Assembly: GCF_011927825.1 (NCBI RefSeq)
Contig: NZ_JAATJI010000001.1
Location: 2,586,001 to 2,650,000 of the forward strand
Length of the DNA: 64,000 bases
Source: Polymorphobacter fuscus
GTDB lineage: Bacteria; Pseudomonadota; Alphaproteobacteria; Sphingomonadales; Sphingomonadaceae
Reading direction: 5' to 3'
In this document: positions 56,327 to 64,000 of the stretch, in pieces
Layout of the letters: each line of letters starts with the position of its first letter
Numbering within the stretch: the stretch's first letter is position 1
Program-made: the position numbers and the translations under genes
Notes under the pieces: model-generated
Told to the model about the DNA's origin: nothing
Databases searched by the model: none
Seen by the model: only the letters and a program-made list of their open reading frames with translations

Positions 56327-57726
56327 AGCCCCGCCAACCGGGAACGGCTGCCCGGCCGGCGGAAGCTGGCGCGCCACCCGTGCGAGGCCCGACCATAAAG
56401 GGCTCCACCCGTCGAAGGGAAAAGCGCCTCGAACGTCGCCGGCCCCACCGGCACTGTCCGGTGCGGTGTCAACTGCAGCCCGCATCGTTCCAATGCCGCG
56501 AATGTCGCCGTCTGACATGCTTCGATCTCCCCCGCGGTTGGTGCGCGTCCGTCTCCGGTGGCGGGCGCATTGACGATAAGCTGAAAACGTTCCGAACCCG
56601 TGGCCGCGCCGGGCCTGTCCTGCGCACAGACATAGACACTGGGTGCCGATGGCAAGCGCCGGTCGCGGAAAATCTCCCGAAACTCGCGTTCATAGTCGAC
56701 CGAGAAAAACACGTTGTGGCGGTCGAGGTCAAACCCCCTGGCCTCGGCGGTCATCATCGTCACCAGCCCCGACAGCGAACGATCGGCGGCTTTCGTGCCA
56801 TCGACGGCACCGCGCACCGCATCGCCGAAACAGCCGTTGGCAATGGCGCTGGCATCGCAATTGGCGATCACATCGGCGGCGGGAAGGACTTCGCCGCTCG
56901 CCAGCACCACGCCGGCGGCGCGTCCCGCCACCACCCGGATGCTCTCGACATGCGCCCCATAGCGGAACTGCGCGCCGCGGGCCGCGGCCAGCCCGGCGAG
57001 CGCCTCCGCCACCTTGTGCATGCCGCCTTCGACCAGCCAGACGCCGCGCGCTTCCAGATGCGCGATCAGCATCAGCGTCGCGGTGGCCTCGTACGGAGAG
57101 GCGCCGCAATAGGTGGCATAGCGCCCGTACAGCTGGTGCAGGCGCGGGTCGCGGAAATGCTTGCCGAGCGCCGTCCACAAGGTCTGGAAGGGGTTGATCG
57201 CCAGCATTTCCCCCATGCCGCCGATGCCGAAGCGCAGCGCCAGGCCGACAGGCGAGGTGACCGGCGCCTCCATGTAGCGATGTTCGAGCGCATTCCAGAT
57301 CCGCGCCGATTCGGCCCGAAACGCGTCCCAGCCGCGCGCCTCGTCCGGCCCGGCAAACGCCGCGATGGCATCTCGGCTGCGCGCGGGATCGGCCCACAGG
57401 TCGAGCTGCGATCCGTCCTGCCAGGCATGGCGCGCCAGGCGCTCGCTCGGCACCAGCGTCAGATGATCGTCGAGGTCGGCGCCGAGTTCGGCAAAGATCG
57501 CTTCGAAGACCCAGCGGGCGGTGAACACCGTGGGCCCGGCATCGACCGCGACGCCGCCGCAATCGACGGTGCGCAGCTTGCCGCCGGGCGCCGCCATCCG
57601 CTCGACAACCGTCACCGGCACGCCGCGACCCGCCAGCAACGCCGCCGCCACCAGGCCGCCGATGCCGGCGCCGATGATGACGACGCCATCCCGTTCGCTG
57701 CGGTCCTGATCGCCTGTCCGGCTCAA
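56143..57726 (-). CDS. crtD: Hydroxyneurosporene/methoxyneurosporene desaturase
   Basis: FAD-dependent C3,4-desaturase of the CrtI family acting on 1-hydroxy carotenoids. It has an N-terminal dinucleotide motif VVIIGAGIGGLVAAALLAGRG and ERMAAPGGKLRT, and the C-terminal GLWLAGGSAHPGAGVPMAALSGRLA typical of carotenoid desaturases. The remaining 27 residues run inside crtC and resemble no family. The start is TTG at 57726, eight bases after GAGGA; no in-frame ATG fits. It is divergent from crtF across a spacer with a PpsR-type site. Confidence 0.92.
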   Translation of the reverse strand: MSRTGDQDRSERDGVVIIGAGIGGLVAAALLAGRGVPVTVVERMAAPGGKLRTVDCGGVAVDAGPTVFTARWVFEAIFAELGADLDDHLTLVPSERLARHAWQDGSQLDLWADPARSRDAIAAFAGPDEARGWDAFRAESARIWNALEHRYMEAPVTSPVGLALRFGIGGMGEMLAINPFQTLWTALGKHFRDPRLHQLYGRYATYCGASPYEATATLMLIAHLEARGVWLVEGGMHKVAEALAGLAAARGAQFRYGAHVESIRVVAGRAAGVVLASGEVLPAADVIANCDASAIANGCFGDAVRGAVDGTKAADRSLSGLVTMMTAEARGFDLDRHNVFFSVDYEREFREIFRDRRLPSAPSVYVCAQDRPGAATGSERFQLIVNAPATGDGRAPTAGEIEACQTATFAALERCGLQLTPHRTVPVGPATFEALFPSTGGALYGRASHGWRASFRRPGSRSRLAGLWLAGGSAHPGAGVPMAALSGRLASAAILSARASTRLSVPMAIAGGMSTPKATPAAGTASA

Positions 57727-57795
57727 AAAATGCGTCCTCGATGCGCCGGCAAAGGCGCCAAATCACCGGCATATGATTGACCGGACAAGGCCGAC

Positions 57796-57813
57796 TGTCC
57801 AGTGTCGATGACA
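57796..57813. promoter_or_regulatory. Candidate PpsR/CrtJ site between crtD and crtF
   Basis: TGTCCAGTGTCGATGACA fits TGT-N12-ACA exactly; on the minus strand it reads TGTCA-N8-GGACA, the same half-sites as before bchI. It lies in the divergent crtD-crtF spacer and ends two bases before the crtF ATG, where no Shine-Dalgarno sequence is visible. One site could control both directions. Confidence 0.6.
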
Positions 57814-57815
57814 CA

Positions 57816-58967
57816 ATGACCGATCCGATACCTGGGCCTGGCTGGCGCGAGAAATGGCTTTTGTGGCGCAACCGCTGGCTCGGTGACCCGCGATTCCAGC
57901 ACTGGTCGATGCGCCTGCCGCTGCTGCGCCGGGTCGCATCGCACCATGCCAATGCGATGTTCGGCGTCATTACCGGCTTTGTCTACACCAAGACGCTGAC
58001 CGCGGTTGTCGACGCCGGCATCATCAGCGGCCTGGCCCGGGCACCGGCGGCGACGGCCGCGCTGGCCGCGGCCGCCGACCTGTCGCCGGCGGCGATGGCG
58101 CGGCTGCTTGCGGCGGCGCAGGCGATCGATCTCGTGACGCCGCTGCCCGGCGACCGCTGGACGCTGGGGCAGCGCGGGGCGGCGCTGGCCAACAACAGCG
58201 GCGCGCTGGCGATGATCGAGCATCACAAGCTGTTCTACGATGATCTCGCCGACCCGCTGGCCATGCTGCGTCAGGGGCGCGGCGGCGGCAAGCTCGCCGA
58301 TTTCTGGAGCTATGCGGCAGCAGCGGGGCAGGGCGTGCCGGCCAGCAGCAGCGCCGACCCCGCGGCGGCGACCAAGGCCAGCGCCTATTCGGCGCTGATG
58401 GCGGCATCACAGCCGATGGTCGCGGAACAGGTGCTTGCCGCCTATGACTTCGGCCGTCACCGCCGTTTGCTCGACGTCGGCGGTGGCCATGGGGCCTTTG
58501 TCGCCGAGGTGGCGGCGCGCCACCCGGGGCTCGACCTGGCGATCTTCGACCTGCCGCCGGTCGTCGAAACGGCACGCGGCGTGCTGGCCGCGCGCGGACT
58601 CGCCAGGGTCGAGGTTCATGGCGGCAGCTTCCGCGACGATCCGCTGCCGCCCGGTGCCGATCTGGTCAGCCTGGTGCGAATCCTCCACGACCATGACGAC
58701 GCCGTGGTGCAGGCGCTCCTGGCCAAGATCCATGCGGCGCTGCCGCCGGGCGGCCGGCTGATCGTGGCCGAGCCGATGGCCGGTACGCGCGGCGCCGAGG
58801 CGATGGGTGACGCCTATTTCGGCCTTTATCTCTGGGCAATGGGGTCGGGGCGTCCGCGCACTGCCGCTGCCTATCGGGCTTTTCTGGAGGGCGCCGGCTT
58901 CCGCCGCATCCGCGAACAGCGCACGGCGTTGCCCATGGTCACCCGCCTGCTCGTCGCCGACCGCTGA
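57816..58967 (+). CDS. crtF: Hydroxyneurosporene O-methyltransferase
   Basis: SAM-dependent methyltransferase that methylates the tertiary hydroxyl of demethylspheroidene-type carotenoids. The 383-residue protein has a CrtF N-terminal dimerisation domain (WREKWLLWRNRWLGDPRFQ) and the SAM motif LLDVGGGHGAFV with V221-G224. Then follow LVRILHDHDD and LIVAEPMAGTRGAEAMGDAYFGLYLWAMGSGRPR. The ATG at 57816 is set directly after the PpsR-type site. The bchC promoter region follows. Confidence 0.95.
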   Translation: MTDPIPGPGWREKWLLWRNRWLGDPRFQHWSMRLPLLRRVASHHANAMFGVITGFVYTKTLTAVVDAGIISGLARAPAATAALAAAADLSPAAMARLLAAAQAIDLVTPLPGDRWTLGQRGAALANNSGALAMIEHHKLFYDDLADPLAMLRQGRGGGKLADFWSYAAAAGQGVPASSSADPAAATKASAYSALMAASQPMVAEQVLAAYDFGRHRRLLDVGGGHGAFVAEVAARHPGLDLAIFDLPPVVETARGVLAARGLARVEVHGGSFRDDPLPPGADLVSLVRILHDHDDAVVQALLAKIHAALPPGGRLIVAEPMAGTRGAEAMGDAYFGLYLWAMGSGRPRTAAAYRAFLEGAGFRRIREQRTALPMVTRLLVADR

Positions 58968-58984
58968 CGACTGCCAGAAACCTG

Positions 58985-59050
58985 TGTCAAAACAAATTGA
59001 CGCCAAAAAGCGTCAAGCCAGCTTTACATCTGCTATCGGGTTGGTAGGAT
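58985..59050 (+). promoter_or_regulatory. bchC promoter with two candidate PpsR/CrtJ sites
   Basis: Two 18-base sites each have one perfect half: TGTCAAAACAAATTGACG (58985-59002) and CGTCAAGCCAGCTTTACA (59011-59028), 26 bases apart centre to centre. The second overlaps a likely -35 box TTTACA (59023-59028), with TAGGAT (59045-59050) as a -10 box after a 16-base spacer. Between them TTGACGC and GCGTCAA form an extra inverted repeat. Paired CrtJ sites over the bchC promoter are known in Rhodobacter. Confidence 0.7.
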
Positions 59051-59101
59051 GCTGCCGGAAGAGAAGAGCCACCAGGAATGGAGGCTCTCCGGGGATCGGG
59101 G

Positions 59102-60046
59102 ATGGATACGCTGGCAGTTGTTGTAGAGGCACCGGGTCAAGTGGCCCTGCGCCGTCTCGACATGGCACCGCCGGAAGGCGACGACCTGGTCATTGCCGTC
59201 GATTTCAGCGGCATCTCGATGGGCACCGAAAAACTGATGTACAACGGCTCAATGCCGGCGTTTCCCGGAATGGGCTATCCGCTGGTCCCGGGCTATGAAG
59301 CCGTCGGTCGCGTCGTCGATGCGGGTCCGAATGCCAGCGCGACATCGCGCAGCCGCATAGGCGAACATGTCTTCGTGCCCGGATCGTCGAAGTTCATCGG
59401 CGCCCGCGGGCTGTTCGGCGGCTCGGCGCAGACTTTGGTCACCGGCTCGGCGCGCGTGCTGTCGATTCCCGAAGGTCTCGGCGAATCGGCGGTGCTGCTG
59501 TCGCTCGCTGCCACCGCCCGTCACGCCCTTGCCGGCGGCGCCCTTCCCGATCTCATCATCGGTCATGGCGTTCTTGGCCGCTTGTTGGCGCGCATGGCGG
59601 TTGCCGAAGGCCGTCACCCGACAGTCTGGGAAATCAACGGTGCCCGCATGGACGGCGCCTCGGGCTACCACGTTGTTGCCCCCGATGCCGACGACCGCCG
59701 CGACTATCGCAGCGTCTATGACGCGAGCGGTGATTCGGCGATCCTCGACCCGGCGGTGGCGCATATGGGCCATGGCGGCGAGATCGTCCTTGCCGGCTTC
59801 TACAGCGATCCGCTGAGCTTCAATTTCGCCCCGGCATTTCGCCGCGAAACCCGGATCCGGATCGCCACCGAATTCCTGCCCGACGACCTTGCCGCCGTGG
59901 TGGCGATGGTCGGCAGCGGGCGGCTGTCGCTCGACGGCCTGGTGACCAACACCGTGCCCGCCACCGAGGCAGCGACGGCCTATGGCCGCGCCTTCACCGA
60001 TCCGGCCTGTCTGAAGATGGTGTTTGACTGGAGAGACATGTCATGA
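59102..60046 (+). CDS. bchC: Bacteriochlorophyllide a dehydrogenase
   Basis: Oxidises the 3-hydroxyethyl group to the 3-acetyl group of bacteriochlorophyllide a. The 314-residue protein is a medium-chain dehydrogenase relative: DTLAVVVEAPGQVALRRL start, YPLVPGYEAVGRVVDAG, and LIIGHGVLGRLLARMAV as the cofactor-binding turn. The ATG at 59102 matches the family start; an ATG at 59078 would add eight residues. It overlaps bchX (ATGA) and begins the bchCXYZ operon. Confidence 0.96.
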   Translation: MDTLAVVVEAPGQVALRRLDMAPPEGDDLVIAVDFSGISMGTEKLMYNGSMPAFPGMGYPLVPGYEAVGRVVDAGPNASATSRSRIGEHVFVPGSSKFIGARGLFGGSAQTLVTGSARVLSIPEGLGESAVLLSLAATARHALAGGALPDLIIGHGVLGRLLARMAVAEGRHPTVWEINGARMDGASGYHVVAPDADDRRDYRSVYDASGDSAILDPAVAHMGHGGEIVLAGFYSDPLSFNFAPAFRRETRIRIATEFLPDDLAAVVAMVGSGRLSLDGLVTNTVPATEAATAYGRAFTDPACLKMVFDWRDMS

Positions 60047-61038
60047 GCGTCAACGCTCTGCTCGACGAAGTGCTGGCGCTGCGCGCCGAAGCCGACATGG
60101 AGCCCGATCCGGTCCACACCGGCCCGGTCACCAAGGAAACCCAGATCATCGCCATCTATGGCAAGGGGGGCAGCGGCAAGTCCTTCGCGCTGGCAAATCT
60201 CAGCTACATGATGGCGCAGCAGGGCAAGCGCGTTCTGCTCATCGGCTGCGACCCGAAATCCGATACGACGAGCCTGTTGTTCGGCGGCAAGGCCACGCCG
60301 ACGATCATCGAGACATCGGCAGCCAAGAAGCTTGCCGGCGAGGAAATCAGCATCGAGGACGTCTGCTTCCAGCGCGACGGCGTCTTCGCAATGGAATTGG
60401 GCGGGCCCGAAGTCGGTCGCGGTTGCGGCGGCCGCGGCATCATCCATGGCTTCGAAACGCTGGAAAAGCTGGGCTTTCACGATTGGGGCTTCGACTATGT
60501 CCTGCTCGATTTCCTCGGTGACGTGGTTTGCGGCGGCTTCGGCCTGCCGATCGCGCGCGACATGTGCCAGAAGGTCATCGTCGTCGCTTCGAACGACCTG
60601 CAGTCGCTCTATGTCGCCAACAATGTCTGCAAGGCGGTCGAATATTTCCGCAAGATGGGCGGCAATGTCGGCGTCGCCGGCATCCTGATCAACAAGGACG
60701 ATGGCTCGGGCGAAGCCCAGGCCTTTGCCAATGCCGTCGGCATCCCGATCCTGGTGTCGATCCCGGCGGATGACGACATTCGCAAGAAGTCCGCCAACTA
60801 CCAGATCATCGGCACCAACGAGAGCCAATGGGGCCCGTTGTTCGAGAGCCTGGCCGAAAATGTCGCGACAGCGCCGCCGGTGCGGCCGAAGCCGCTCGAC
60901 CAGGACGGGCTGCTCGGCCTGTTCAAGCCCGAAGATACCGGCGGCAGCTTCACCCTGCGCCCGGCCACCCAGGCCGATATGCGCGGCGGCGAGTTTGTTA
61001 CCAAGCCGTCGCTCGAGGTCGTTTACGACAATGTCTGA
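60043..61038 (+). CDS. bchX: Chlorophyllide a reductase, iron protein BchX
   Basis: NifH-like ATP-dependent electron donor to BchYZ, which reduces ring B of chlorophyllide a and so makes the bacteriochlorin. The 331-residue protein has P-loop GKGGSGKS (residues 40-47) and cluster cysteines C128 (RGCGG) and C163 (DVVCGG). The N-terminal extension before the P-loop and the C-terminal tail distinguish it from BchL. It overlaps bchC by four bases and bchY by eight. Confidence 0.97.
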   Translation: MSVNALLDEVLALRAEADMEPDPVHTGPVTKETQIIAIYGKGGSGKSFALANLSYMMAQQGKRVLLIGCDPKSDTTSLLFGGKATPTIIETSAAKKLAGEEISIEDVCFQRDGVFAMELGGPEVGRGCGGRGIIHGFETLEKLGFHDWGFDYVLLDFLGDVVCGGFGLPIARDMCQKVIVVASNDLQSLYVANNVCKAVEYFRKMGGNVGVAGILINKDDGSGEAQAFANAVGIPILVSIPADDDIRKKSANYQIIGTNESQWGPLFESLAENVATAPPVRPKPLDQDGLLGLFKPEDTGGSFTLRPATQADMRGGEFVTKPSLEVVYDNV

Positions 61039-62536
61039 CCATCTCGATCTTGAACTGCCGGTGGCGGAAGCGGACGGTTGCCATGCCGGCGCCGACACGA
61101 TGCGCGACGCGGCGGCCAAGGCCGGCAAATCCGACATTCTCGATCGCTATGCCGCCGATTATCCCAAGGGGCCGCACGATCAGCCGCAGTCGATGTGCCC
61201 GGCGTTCGGGTCGCTGCGTGTCGGCCTGCGGATGCGCCGCACAGCGACCATCCTCTCGGGTTCGGCCTGCTGCGTTTACGGCCTGACCTTCACATCGCAC
61301 TTCTATGGCGCCCGCCGCACCGTCGGCTATGTGCCGTTCAATTCCGAAACGCTCGTCACCGGCAAGCTGTTCGAAGACATCCGCGAAGCGGTGTACAAGA
61401 TGGCCGACCCGGCGTTGTACGACACCATCGTCGTCACCAACCTGTGCGTCCCGACGGCATCGGGCGTGCCGCTGCAGCTCATTCCCGACGTCATCAACGG
61501 CGTCCGCATCATCGGTATCGACGTTCCCGGTTTCGGCGTACCGACCCATGCCGAAGCCAAGGATGTCCTTGCAGGCGCGATGCTCGCCTTCGCCCGCAAG
61601 GAAATCCAGGCCGGCCCGGTCGCGGCCCCCGCAGTGCGCCCCGACAAGCCGACCATCACCCTTCTCGGCGAGATGTTCCCCGCCGATCCGGTCGGCATCT
61701 CGATGATGCTCGAGCCGATGGGGCTCGCCGCCGGTCCGGTCGTCCCGACTCGCGAGTGGCGCGAACTTTACGCCGCGCTCGATTGCGCGGCCGTCGCTGC
61801 GATCCACCCCTTCTACACGGCGTCGGTGCGCGAGTTCGAAGCTGCCGGCCGCAAGGTCGTCGGCAGCGCGCCGGTCGGTCGCGACGGCACCGCAGCCTGG
61901 CTCGCCGCCATCGGCGACGCGTGCGGCATTGCCGCAGACAAGGTCGCTGCTGCGCAGAACAAGTTCCTGCCTGCCATCGCCGGCGCGCTGGCGGCCAAGC
62001 CGATCAAGGGCCGCATCACGGTGTCAGGCTATGAAGGCTCCGAACTGCTGGTGGCGCGGCTGCTCGTCGAATCGGGCGCCGAAGTCCATTATGTCGGCAC
62101 TGCTTGCCCGCGGACGCGCTGGTCGGATCCCGACCGCGAGTGGCTCGAGGCCAAGGGTGTCCACATCCAGTATCGCGCCAGCCTGGCGCAGGACCTGGCG
62201 GCGGTGGATGCCTTCAAGCCCGATCTGGCCATCGGCACGACGCCGGTCGTGCAGCACGCCAAGTCGCACGCCATACCGGCGCTGTATTTCACCAACCTGA
62301 TTTCCGCCCGCCCGCTGATGGGCCCGGCCGGCGCCGGCAGCCTGGCGCAGGTGATCAATGCGGCGCTCGGCAACAAGGCGCGGTTTGACACGATGCGGAC
62401 CTTCTTTGAAGGCGTGGGCGAAGGCTTTTCCGCCGGCATCTGGGAAGATACGCCGACCGACCGCCCCGATTTCAAGAAGAAGTACGCCGCCAAGATGCTG
62501 GCCTCGGCCAAGGCCGAAGAGGCGATCGGCTCATGA
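61031..62536 (+). CDS. bchY: Chlorophyllide a reductase subunit Y
   Basis: NifD/BchN-like catalytic subunit of chlorophyllide a reductase. The 501-residue protein carries the candidate [4Fe-4S] ligands C56 ([10 protein letters not shown]) and C80/C81 (GSACCVYGL), shared with a cysteine of BchZ. Further markers are [20 protein letters not shown] and [18 protein letters not shown] [17 protein letters not shown] 61031 overlaps the bchX stop by eight bases; the stop overlaps bchZ as ATGA. Confidence 0.96.
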   Translation: MSDHLDLELPVAEADGCHAGADTMRDAAAKAGKSDILDRYAADYPKGPHDQPQSMCPAFGSLRVGLRMRRTATILSGSACCVYGLTFTSHFYGARRTVGYVPFNSETLVTGKLFEDIREAVYKMADPALYDTIVVTNLCVPTASGVPLQLIPDVINGVRIIGIDVPGFGVPTHAEAKDVLAGAMLAFARKEIQAGPVAAPAVRPDKPTITLLGEMFPADPVGISMMLEPMGLAAGPVVPTREWRELYAALDCAAVAAIHPFYTASVREFEAAGRKVVGSAPVGRDGTAAWLAAIGDACGIAADKVAAAQNKFLPAIAGALAAKPIKGRITVSGYEGSELLVARLLVESGAEVHYVGTACPRTRWSDPDREWLEAKGVHIQYRASLAQDLAAVDAFKPDLAIGTTPVVQHAKSHAIPALYFTNLISARPLMGPAGAGSLAQVINAALGNKARFDTMRTFFEGVGEGFSAGIWEDTPTDRPDFKKKYAAKMLASAKAEEAIGS

Positions 62537-63984
62537 CGCTGATTCTCGATCATGATCGGGCCGGCGGCTATTGGGGCGCGGTCTATGCGTTCACCGCCAT
62601 CAAGGGCCTGCAGGTCATCATCGATGGCCCGGTCGGTTGCGAGAACCTGCCCGTTACCTCGGTGCTGCACTATACCGACGGCCTGCCGCCGCACGAGCTG
62701 CCGATCGTCGTCACCGGCCTGTCGGAACAGGAACTGGGCCGTGATGGCACCGAAGGCGCGATGAAGCGCGCGTGGAAGACGCTCGACCCTTCGCTGCCGG
62801 CGGTGGTCGTCACCGGCTCGATCGCCGAAATGATCGGCGGCGGCGTGACGCCCGAAGGCACCAATGTTCAGCGCTTCCTGCCGCGCACCATCGATGAAGA
62901 CCAGTGGCAGGCCGGCGACCGCGCGCTGACCTGGCTGTGGACGCAGTTCGGTCCCAAGAAGGTACCGCCGCTGCGCCCGCGCAAGGAAGGCGCCCGGCCC
63001 AAGGTCAACATCATCGGCCCGATGTACGGCACCTTCAACATGGCCAGCGACCTCGCCGAAATCCGTCGTCTCGTCGAAGGCATCGGTTGCGAGGTTAATC
63101 TGGTCTTCCCGCTCGGGACGCACCTTGCCGACATTCGCCGGCTCGCCGATGCCGAAGTCAACATCTGCATGTATCGCGAATGGGGCCGCGGCCTTTGCGA
63201 AACGCTCGAACGCCCGTATCTCCAGGCGCCGATCGGTCTCAATTCGACGACGCTGTTCCTGCGCAAGCTCGCCGAGCTTACGGGGCTCGACGCCGAGCCG
63301 TTCATCGAGCGCGAGAAGCACACCACAATCAAGCCGCTGTGGGATCTGTGGCGGTCGGTCACCCAGGATTTCTTCGGGACCGCAAGCTTCGCCGTTGTCG
63401 CCACCGAAACCTATGTCCGCGGGCTGCGCAGCTTCCTTGAAGACGATATGGGGCTGCCCTGCACCTTCAGCTTCATGCGCACGGCAGGGGTGAAGCCCGA
63501 CAATGAAGCCGTCATCGAAGCGATCAAGACCAGCCCGCCGCTGATCCTGTTCGGCAGCTACAACGAGCGGATGTACATGGCCGAGCACGGCAGCCGCGCC
63601 ATCTATGTCGCCGCCAGCTTCCCCGGTGCCGCCATCCGCCGCCATACCGGAACGCCCTATATGGGCTATTCGGGCGCCACCTATCTGATCCAGGAAGTCT
63701 GCAACGCGCTGTTCGACGCGCTGTTCTTCATCCTGCCGCTGGCCGGCCAGATGGACCGTGCCGAAGCAACACCGTCGCGTCTGCTCGAGCCGGTCGGCTG
63801 GGACGATGAAGCGCGGTCGGAGCTTGATGTCCTGGTCGATGCGCAGCCGGTGCTGGTGCGGATTTCTGCCGCCAAGCGCCTGCGCGATGCCGCCGAACGC
63901 GCCGCGCGCGACGCCGGCGAAAAACAGGTCACCCGGGACCGGCTTCACGCCGCGGCCCGACTTTTCGAAGCCCAGGCGGCATGA
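62533..63984 (+). CDS. bchZ: Chlorophyllide a reductase subunit Z
   Basis: NifK/BchB-like partner of BchY. The 483-residue protein has the cluster cysteine C36 in [27 protein letters not shown], the conserved [26 protein letters not shown], and the [26 protein letters not shown] block before the C-terminal helical tail. The ATG overlaps bchY (ATGA), and its stop overlaps a further ATG at 63981. Confidence 0.97.
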   Translation: MTLILDHDRAGGYWGAVYAFTAIKGLQVIIDGPVGCENLPVTSVLHYTDGLPPHELPIVVTGLSEQELGRDGTEGAMKRAWKTLDPSLPAVVVTGSIAEMIGGGVTPEGTNVQRFLPRTIDEDQWQAGDRALTWLWTQFGPKKVPPLRPRKEGARPKVNIIGPMYGTFNMASDLAEIRRLVEGIGCEVNLVFPLGTHLADIRRLADAEVNICMYREWGRGLCETLERPYLQAPIGLNSTTLFLRKLAELTGLDAEPFIEREKHTTIKPLWDLWRSVTQDFFGTASFAVVATETYVRGLRSFLEDDMGLPCTFSFMRTAGVKPDNEAVIEAIKTSPPLILFGSYNERMYMAEHGSRAIYVAASFPGAAIRRHTGTPYMGYSGATYLIQEVCNALFDALFFILPLAGQMDRAEATPSRLLEPVGWDDEARSELDVLVDAQPVLVRISAAKRLRDAAERAARDAGEKQVTRDRLHAAARLFEAQAA

Positions 63985-64000
63985 GCCGCTGGCTGTTCAA
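63981..64000 (+). CDS. Start of a further gene, cut by the window end
   Basis: An ATG overlapping the bchZ stop as ATGA begins a frame reading MSRWLF before the window ends. The tight overlap makes it a real member of the bchCXYZ operon. In relatives puf genes or pufQ follow bchZ, but six residues are too few to name it. Confidence 0.5.

Noticed and set aside
56143-56518. Frameshift fusing crtD and crtC
   Set aside because: Both proteins have complete conserved cores and crtC is open well upstream, so a simple gene overlap explains it without error.

Overview
The window is high-GC alphaproteobacterial DNA. It most likely comes from an aerobic anoxygenic phototroph of the Sphingomonadales (Sandarakinorhabdus, Polymorphobacter or Sphingomonas-like). 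The reasons are the gene order bchH-bchL-bchM-lhaA-puhA-puhB-puhC-hyp-acsF-puhE-hemA, the O2-dependent cyclase AcsF, the spheroidene-type carotenoid genes crtC/crtD/crtF, and several large TonB-dependent receptors. The assignment rests on gene content and order only. No rRNA, tRNA, CRISPR array or insertion sequence was seen.

Layout. (1) 1-11921: first photosynthesis block, all on the plus strand and mostly with overlapping or abutting genes. It covers Mg-chelatase large subunit (5' end cut by the window), dark protochlorophyllide reductase L protein, Mg-protoporphyrin methyltransferase, LhaA, reaction-centre H subunit and assembly factors, aerobic cyclase and ALA synthase. A strong hairpin terminator closes it. 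(2) 12028-17446: a membrane coiled-coil protein of unknown function, a TonB-dependent receptor and a Tat-exported M24 peptidase. (3) 17490-21135: bchI-bchD-bchO. (4) 21211-24536: Ku and LigD (non-homologous end joining). (5) 24624-28291: a divergent pair, an M24-fold protein without canonical metal ligands and a secreted penicillin-acylase-family Ntn hydrolase. (6) 28309-44437: a complete galactose/alpha-galactoside regulon. It holds a FadR-type GntR regulator, lactonase, AraFGH-like ABC importer, galactonate dehydratase (DgoD), an SDR dehydrogenase, GalM, a TonB-dependent receptor, a periplasmic GH36 alpha-galactosidase, KDGal kinase (DgoK), KDPGal aldolase (DgoA) and a FucP/GluP-type transporter. 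(7) 44780-50647: a receptor, DUF218 protein and GH92 glycosidase operon. (8) 50903-55288: a small periplasmic protein, a YegD-like Hsp70, an AI-2E-family permease and an EEP-family hydrolase. (9) 55310-64000: second photosynthesis block, crtC and crtD (minus), then crtF, bchC, bchX, bchY, bchZ (plus), and the first 20 bases of another gene.

How it works together. The two photosynthesis blocks supply ALA formation, Mg insertion, ring-E cyclisation, both nitrogenase-like reductases (BchL; BchXYZ), reaction-centre assembly and carotenoid end-group chemistry. About 34 kb of carbohydrate and repair genes separate bchO from crtC. These are pieces that often lie close together in related clusters. 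Sites of the form YGTCA-N8-KKACR, matching the PpsR/CrtJ TGT-N12-ACA pattern, lie before bchI, between crtD and crtF, and twice before bchC. The sugar genes form a De Ley-Doudoroff route from periplasmic alpha-galactosides to pyruvate and glyceraldehyde 3-phosphate. A shared octamer GTATGATA in the intergenic regions at 29.97, 39.31 and 39.42 kb is a candidate operator for the GntR protein.
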